NCBI GenBank assembly: GCA_946006895.1
Contig: CAMFZO010000032.1
Coordinates: forward strand, 1-10,807
Length of the DNA stretch: 10,807 nucleotides
Direction: 5' to 3'
Source of the DNA: an uncultured Clostridia bacterium
Lineage (GTDB): Bacteria > Bacillota > Clostridia > Oscillospirales > Oscillospiraceae
Below the pieces are notes generated by a model that worked only from the letters and a program-made list of their open reading frames with translations, was not told where the DNA came from and did not search any database. Both the position numbers and the translations under genes were made by a program. This document shows positions 6,722 to 10,807 of the stretch, piece by piece. The number at the start of each line of letters is the position of its first letter. Positions within the stretch are counted from its first letter, which is position 1.

Positions 6722-6750
6722 TGGAAATACGGGAGAAAACGGAGAGTATT

Positions 6751-7326
6751 ATGAGTGTGATTCTTGCATCGGGCTCACCGAGAAGAAAAGAGCTTCTGGA
6801 GCGCATGGGCGTGGATTTCCTGATCCGGACCGCGCCCCACGACGAAACGATGAACCCCTTTGGCGTCCCTGCCGACGAGGTCGCCGCAGTCAGCCTGCGC
6901 AAGGCCGAGGCAGTGGCGCCCCATTGCCTGGAGGAGGATATTATCGTGGCGGCGGACACGGTAGTGGTCTGTGACGGCCTGGTGATGGGCAAGCCCCAGT
7001 CGGAGGCCAAGGCCTTTTCCATGCTCCGGCGTCTGTCGGGCAGGGAGCATCAGGTCATGACGGGCCTGACGGTCATGTGCGGCGATCAGGCCGAGACCAC
7101 CACGGTGATCACGACCCTGCGCTTCCGCCAGTTGTCTGACGAGGAGATCCTGGCCTATATTGCCACCGGTGAGTCCATGGACAAAGCCGGTGCTTACGGC
7201 ATCCAGGGCCTTGCGGCTATGTTCGTTGTCGGGATCGACGGAGATTACTATAATGTGATGGGATTGCCCGTCTGCACCCTGACGACCATGCTGCGCAAGC
7301 AGGGCGTCAAGCTGCTGGGCTGTTAG
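6751..7326 (+). CDS. maf: Maf family nucleoside triphosphate pyrophosphatase (YhdE/dTTP-UTP type)
   Basis: Maf proteins hydrolyse nucleoside triphosphates to the monophosphate and pyrophosphate; they act as house-cleaning enzymes and have been linked to septum formation. The 191-residue protein has normal length. Motifs: LASGSPRRKELL (5-16), the catalytic AADT with D69 (67-70), KP (81-82), LSGREHQVMTGL (95-106), and DKAGAYGIQG (144-153), followed by IDGDYYNVMGLPV. The DKAGAYGIQG form is typical of the YhdE (dTTP/UTP) branch rather than the YceF (m7GTP) branch. The ATG at 6751 was chosen: GGAGAG (6741-6746) precedes it and the family N-terminus begins there. An in-frame GTG at 6721, overlapping the U32 stop, would add ten residues without family similarity. 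mreC starts 12 bases after the stop. Confidence 0.95.
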   Translation: MSVILASGSPRRKELLERMGVDFLIRTAPHDETMNPFGVPADEVAAVSLRKAEAVAPHCLEEDIIVAADTVVVCDGLVMGKPQSEAKAFSMLRRLSGREHQVMTGLTVMCGDQAETTTVITTLRFRQLSDEEILAYIATGESMDKAGAYGIQGLAAMFVVGIDGDYYNVMGLPVCTLTTMLRKQGVKLLGC

Positions 7327-7332
7327 AGGTGA
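7325..7332 (+). promoter_or_regulatory. Strong ribosome-binding site for the TTG-initiated mreC
   Basis: AGAGGTGA overlaps the maf stop codon TAG (7324-7326) and lies six bases before the TTG at 7339. The strong match to the anti-Shine-Dalgarno sequence supports TTG as the real start, and the overlap with the maf stop suggests translational coupling. Confidence 0.75.
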
Positions 7333-7338
7333 ACTGAT

Positions 7339-8169
7339 TTGAAAGGACGTACAAGTGCCCGCGTCAAGGTGATTTTGGTCGTGGCGCTGATTTTGGCGGT
7401 GGTGACTGCCATCACCTCGGCGCTCTTCGGCGTCACCTGGGCCGAACGCGCCGTGCAGACGGTGCTGACGCCTATCCGCAGCGGCTTCAGCTCCTTGACG
7501 CGGCAGATCGAGCGGTACTACGACTATATTTTCGGCTATGAGGCGCTGGAAGCGAAGAACGAATACCTCCAGCAGCGCATCAATGAAATCGAAAACAGCG
7601 AGCGCAATGCTGCGGCACTGGAACGCGAAAACGAGCGTCTCCGGGAGCTGCTGGAGCTGAGCAAGCAGAATGAGGATTATCAATTCTGCGATGCCTATAT
7701 CATCTCCTGGGATTCCTCCAGCTGGAAAAGCACCTTCACCATCGGCAAGGGCACCAACGCCGGTCTGGAGGTGGGAATGGTCGCTGTGACCAGTCAGGGC
7801 CAGGTGGTGGGTCTGCTGACGGAGGTCGGATCCAACTGGTCCACGGTGACGACGATCCTGGACACCTCCCTGGAGATCAGCGCCAGCATCGCTTCCTCCG
7901 GCCATACGGGCGTGGTCCAGGGCGCTTATGCCTCCGGCGAGGAGGGCAAGCTGCGCCTCAACTATCTGCCCAGTGAGGCGGTTCTGCGCAATAACGACCA
8001 GGTCGTCACCACCGGCTCTGCGGTCTATCCCAAGGATCTGATTCTGGGCTATGTGATTGACGCGGGCTATGACGAGACCGGCGTTGCAAAATACGCCCTG
8101 CTGGAGCCTGCGGCGGACTTTGACACCCTGGAGCAGATCTTCGTCATTACACATTTTGCCAGCGAATAA
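7339..8169 (+). CDS. mreC: MreC, rod-shape-determining protein
   Basis: MreC is a bitopic membrane protein whose extracytoplasmic part links MreB/MreD to PBP2 in the lateral-wall elongation complex. The 276-residue protein has a short basic N-terminus, one membrane segment (about 10-31), and a predicted coiled coil (about 66-110, rich in Glu/Arg/Leu). A beta-rich domain follows, with the family segments GTNAGLEVGMVAV (138-150), GQVVGLLTEVGSNWSTVTTILD (154-175) and RNNDQVVTTG...YPKDLILGYV (217-239). Length is normal and no long Pro-rich tail is present. Initiation is at TTG, supported by AGAGGTGA six bases upstream; no ATG fits the N-terminus. mreB is not upstream: maf is. mreD follows after 20 bases. 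Confidence 0.95.
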   Translation: MKGRTSARVKVILVVALILAVVTAITSALFGVTWAERAVQTVLTPIRSGFSSLTRQIERYYDYIFGYEALEAKNEYLQQRINEIENSERNAAALERENERLRELLELSKQNEDYQFCDAYIISWDSSSWKSTFTIGKGTNAGLEVGMVAVTSQGQVVGLLTEVGSNWSTVTTILDTSLEISASIASSGHTGVVQGAYASGEEGKLRLNYLPSEAVLRNNDQVVTTGSAVYPKDLILGYVIDAGYDETGVAKYALLEPAADFDTLEQIFVITHFASE

Positions 8170-8189
8170 CCGGAAAGCGAGGGACGGCC

Positions 8190-8726
8190 ATGCTGGATAA
8201 GCTCTATATCACGCCGAGGCAGTGGCTGCATATCCTGCGTTGGACCCTCTATGCCCTGCTGTTTCTGCTTGCCATGATGCTGCAGACCGTGGTCTTCGGC
8301 AACCGGACGCTGATGGGCGTCCATCCCCGGTTTGTACCGCTGGTCATCTGCTGCGTGTGCCTGCGGGAAGGGCCTGAGCGGGGTGGACTGTTTGCCCTGC
8401 TGACCTCCCTGTTCTGGTGCCTTTCCGGCGCCGATATGGGAAGCGTCAGCCTGCTGCTTCTGACGGTGCTGCCCATCAGCGGAAGCCTGCTGTGCCGCGC
8501 TGTGCTGGAAAACCGTTTCCTTTCCAGCCTGCTGATCACGGCGGTGACCCTGCTGGTCGAGCAGTCGGCGATCTTTATCCTCAAGTATTTCTTTGACGCT
8601 CTGGCAGGAAGCCTGTATCTGACGGAGCTTCTGCCCTGCGTTCTTGTTTCCCTCCTTGCCCAGCCGTTGATCTATCTGCTGGTCAAGCGCATTGAGAAAG
8701 TCGGAGAGCCTTATGAATCAACATAG
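8190..8726 (+). CDS. mreD: MreD, rod-shape-determining membrane protein
   Basis: A small integral membrane protein of the elongasome, 178 residues, close to family length (about 160-180). Hydrophobic segments at about 16-36, 47-58, 66-79, 85-103, 111-133 and 143-165 give five or six membrane spans, ending in a basic cytoplasmic tail (KRIEK, 166-170). Sequence motifs in MreD are weak, so the call rests on topology, length and position between mreC and a PBP2 gene, the classical mreCD-mrdA order. GAGG (8179-8182) lies seven bases before the ATG. The last 14 bases overlap the start of the PBP2 gene in another frame, which points to coupled translation. Confidence 0.92.
   Translation: MLDKLYITPRQWLHILRWTLYALLFLLAMMLQTVVFGNRTLMGVHPRFVPLVICCVCLREGPERGGLFALLTSLFWCLSGADMGSVSLLLLTVLPISGSLLCRAVLENRFLSSLLITAVTLLVEQSAIFILKYFFDALAGSLYLTELLPCVLVSLLAQPLIYLLVKRIEKVGEPYEST
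8703..8707 (+). promoter_or_regulatory. Ribosome-binding site deciding the PBP2 start inside mreD
   Basis: GGAGA lies five bases before the ATG at 8713 and inside the mreD reading frame. It favours this start over an in-frame TTG at 8692 that would add seven residues and has no comparable site. Confidence 0.7.
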
Positions 8727-10782
8727 ATTTTCCTTCCGCGCTATGTCGGTGCTTCTGCTTATTGCCCTGATGCTGGGTGTTTTCGGCGTGCGGCTGTTTC
8801 AATTGCAGGTGCGCGAGGCGACGGTACGTACCGATTCCGACGTGGATACCTTCACCTATTATACAAGAGTCACGGCGGCTCGCGGTGAGATCCTGGACCG
8901 CAACGGCAATATTCTCATCGGCAACCGCGCTGCCTACAACGTCCTGCTGTTTTACGACGTGCTGTTCAGCTCCGATGACCCCAACGAGAATCTGCGCCGT
9001 CTGATGCAGCTTTGCTCGGAGTATGACCTGGAGATCATCGACCATCTGCCGGTCACCCGTGAAAAACCCTATGAATATACGACGGACCAGTATTCCTCCG
9101 CGTGGAACGGGTATTTCAACACCTTCCTGTCCGAGCGCGACTGGGATCCGGATATCTCGGCGCCTCAGCTCATCCGCCGCCTGCGGGACCGCTACAATAT
9201 CCCGGACACCTGGACCGAGGAGGAGGCCCGTACGGTCATCTCCATCCGTTATGAGCTGGATCTGCGCCACTGCACCAACCTGCCCACCTATGAGCTGGTC
9301 AACGACATCGACGCACCGGCACTGGCAGCGCTGATGGAGCTGAACATTCCGGGCGTCAACGTGACCACCTCAACGGTCCGCGAATACCACACGGATTACG
9401 CGGCCCATATTCTCGGCTACGTTGGAAAGATGGACGCAGAACAGTGGGAATACTACAAGCAGTATGACTACTCCATGGATGCCGAGGTGGGTCAGACCGG
9501 CCTGGAAAAGGCCTTTGAGCTGCAGCTTCACGGCACCGACGGCCTGCGGGCGACGACCATCGCCGTCGATGGCACCGTCATTGAGGAGCACTATGTCACC
9601 GAGCCGGTAGCGGGCAACAACGTGGAGCTTTCCATCGACCTGGATCTGCAGCGGATCAGCGAGGATGAGCTGGAACGAGCAATCCTGGATCTGCGGGAAA
9701 ACGGCATCGGCAGCAGCCAGAGCGGCATGGATGCCGAGGGCGGCGCCGTAGTGGTCATGTCGGTCAAGACCGGACAGGTCCTGGCCTGCGCCAGCTATCC
9801 CACCTATGACCTTTCCACCTTCTTTGAGGATTACAACGACATTCTGGAGGAGGACTACGACCCCCTCTTTAACCGTGCCCTCATTGCCACCTATCCTCCC
9901 GGCTCCATTTTCAAAATGGTCACGACGGTGGCGGCACTGAACAATGAGATCGTCGAGCCGGGCTTTACCGTCGTTGACGAGGGCATCTACACCCGCTTTG
10001 CCGACGTGGGCTACTGGCCCCGCTGTATGCTCTGGACCACCCAGCATGCGACCCACGGCAGGCTGGATGTCCGCCAGGCTCTGGCTGTTTCCTGTAACTA
10101 CTATTTCTATGAGGTCGGCTGGCTCACCGGCATCGACCTGATCGACGAGACCTCCAAGCTCTTTGGTCTGGGCGAGTCAACGGGCATCGAGCTTGACGAA
10201 GCGACCGGCCATCGCTCCAACCCGGAGGTCAAGGATGAACTCTACCAGGGCGACTACAGCGTCTGGTACGGCGGCGACCTGGTGGCTACGGCTATCGGCC
10301 AGTCGGAAAACCGCTTCACGCCCATGCAGCTTTGCTCCTACACGGCGACCCTGGCCAACCGGGGCACCCGCTACAAGGCGACCTTCCTGAGCCGCGTTCT
10401 CTCGTCGGATTACGAGGAGCTGGTCTACGACAATCAGCCCATCATCCTCAACCAGCTTGAGATCAACGACGCTGCCTACAATGCCTATAAAGAGGGCATG
10501 GAAATGGCTGCCGACAGCGGTACCTGCGCCGGGGTGTTCGGCAACTATGACATTCAGGTCTGCGCCAAGACCGGCACGGCGGAACACGGTTCCGGCGGCT
10601 CCGACAACGCCTCCTATGTCCTCTATGCGCCTGCCGACAACCCCGAGATCGCCATCACTATCTATGTGGAAAAAGGCTCCCAGGGCGGCAATCTGGGTAA
10701 TATCGCCAAGGCCATCCTGGATAAGTATTTCTCCGAGACCGGCAGTCTTGACACCGTTCCCAGCGAAAACAGAACAGGCTGA
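8713..10782 (+). CDS. mrdA: Penicillin-binding protein 2, class B elongation transpeptidase
   Basis: A monofunctional D,D-transpeptidase that cross-links peptidoglycan during side-wall growth, working with the SEDS glycosyltransferase RodA and the Mre complex. The 689-residue protein has an N-terminal membrane anchor (about 11-28). The pedestal/dimerisation domain opens with AARGEILDRNGNIL (55-68), with an acidic insertion (about 82-190) typical of PBP2 head regions. The transpeptidase domain has all three catalytic motifs: S398-I-F-K401 in PPGSIFKM, S460-C-N462, and K619-T-G621 in AKTGTAEHG. The active-site nucleophile is S398. The sequence is intact, and the stop TGA at 10780-10782 is followed by only 25 bases, in which I see no supported gene. 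Gene order mreC-mreD-PBP2 favours the PBP2 (elongation) role over the division paralogue FtsI or a sporulation PBP. Confidence 0.95.
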   Translation: MNQHRFSFRAMSVLLLIALMLGVFGVRLFQLQVREATVRTDSDVDTFTYYTRVTAARGEILDRNGNILIGNRAAYNVLLFYDVLFSSDDPNENLRRLMQLCSEYDLEIIDHLPVTREKPYEYTTDQYSSAWNGYFNTFLSERDWDPDISAPQLIRRLRDRYNIPDTWTEEEARTVISIRYELDLRHCTNLPTYELVNDIDAPALAALMELNIPGVNVTTSTVREYHTDYAAHILGYVGKMDAEQWEYYKQYDYSMDAEVGQTGLEKAFELQLHGTDGLRATTIAVDGTVIEEHYVTEPVAGNNVELSIDLDLQRISEDELERAILDLRENGIGSSQSGMDAEGGAVVVMSVKTGQVLACASYPTYDLSTFFEDYNDILEEDYDPLFNRALIATYPPGSIFKMVTTVAALNNEIVEPGFTVVDEGIYTRFADVGYWPRCMLWTTQHATHGRLDVRQALAVSCNYYFYEVGWLTGIDLIDETSKLFGLGESTGIELDEATGHRSNPEVKDELYQGDYSVWYGGDLVATAIGQSENRFTPMQLCSYTATLANRGTRYKATFLSRVLSSDYEELVYDNQPIILNQLEINDAAYNAYKEGMEMAADSGTCAGVFGNYDIQVCAKTGTAEHGSGGSDNASYVLYAPADNPEIAITIYVEKGSQGGNLGNIAKAILDKYFSETGSLDTVPSENRTG

Positions 10783-10807
10783 TAAAACGGGCGACTCTCC
10801 GCATGGG

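Noticed and set aside
6721..6750. GTG start for maf at 6721
   Set aside because: It adds ten residues before the conserved MSVILASGSPRR start; the ATG at 6751 has its own GGAG site.
6775..8154. 459-codon open frame on the minus strand
   Set aside because: Antisense to maf and mreC, both unambiguous; no domain and His/Gln/Gly-rich shadow composition.
8692..8712. TTG start for PBP2
   Set aside because: It adds seven residues with no ribosome-binding site, whereas ATG 8713 has GGAGA five bases upstream.
10783..10807. Possible start of a downstream gene (ATG at 10803), for example a min gene often found after PBP2
   Set aside because: Only five bases follow and there is no clear ribosome-binding site, so no gene can be supported.
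1..10807. A novel defence, mobile or biosynthetic system
   Set aside because: All coding space is taken by recognisable conserved genes. I saw no CRISPR-like repeats, integrase, transposase, phage, toxin-antitoxin or secondary-metabolite genes on either strand.

Overview
This is a GC-rich bacterial contig end. Its gene content fits a Gram-positive Clostridia-type organism, probably of the Oscillospiraceae/Ruminococcaceae: there is a clostridial maf-mreC-mreD-PBP2 block next to a long U32 protein, an M3 peptidase with a lipoprotein signal, and AGAGG/GGAG ribosome-binding sites before nearly every gene. The lineage call is inference from gene order and protein character, not from a database match.

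Layout. Bases 1-46 are not genomic. They are an untrimmed Illumina Nextera adapter: the last five bases of the P5 oligo, an 8-base i5 index, the Read 1 adapter and the Tn5 mosaic end. Real sequence starts at 47. From 47 to 4342 a four-gene unit runs on the minus strand: inositol-monophosphatase-family phosphatase, M3-family metallopeptidase lipoprotein, mnmE, and rsmG cut off by the adapter junction. A divergent intergenic region (4343-4636) holds one promoter for each direction. It also holds a structured leader of about 105 nt with an 18-bp tandem repeat in front of the phosphatase, and a small inverted repeat at the upstream edge of the plus-strand promoter. From 4637 to 10782 a five-gene unit runs on the plus strand: U32-family protein, maf, mreC, mreD and the class B penicillin-binding protein PBP2 (mrdA). 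Genes within each unit are separated by at most about 30 bp or overlap, so each looks like an operon.

How the genes work together. The plus-strand unit is largely an elongasome cassette. MreC and MreD are membrane scaffold proteins and PBP2 is the elongation transpeptidase. Maf is a nucleotide pyrophosphatase commonly linked to mre genes, and the U32 protein is probably an RNA-hydroxylation factor. The minus-strand unit mixes tRNA wobble-uridine modification (MnmE) and 16S rRNA methylation (RsmG) with a phosphatase and a predicted surface peptidase. Two usual partners are missing from their expected places: mreB between maf and mreC, and mnmG between mnmE and rsmG.

I see no tRNA, rRNA, CRISPR array, insertion sequence, phage gene or rho-independent terminator, and no convincing new defence or mobile system. 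This is mostly a core-genome region. The most certain unusual feature is the sequencing adapter at the left edge.
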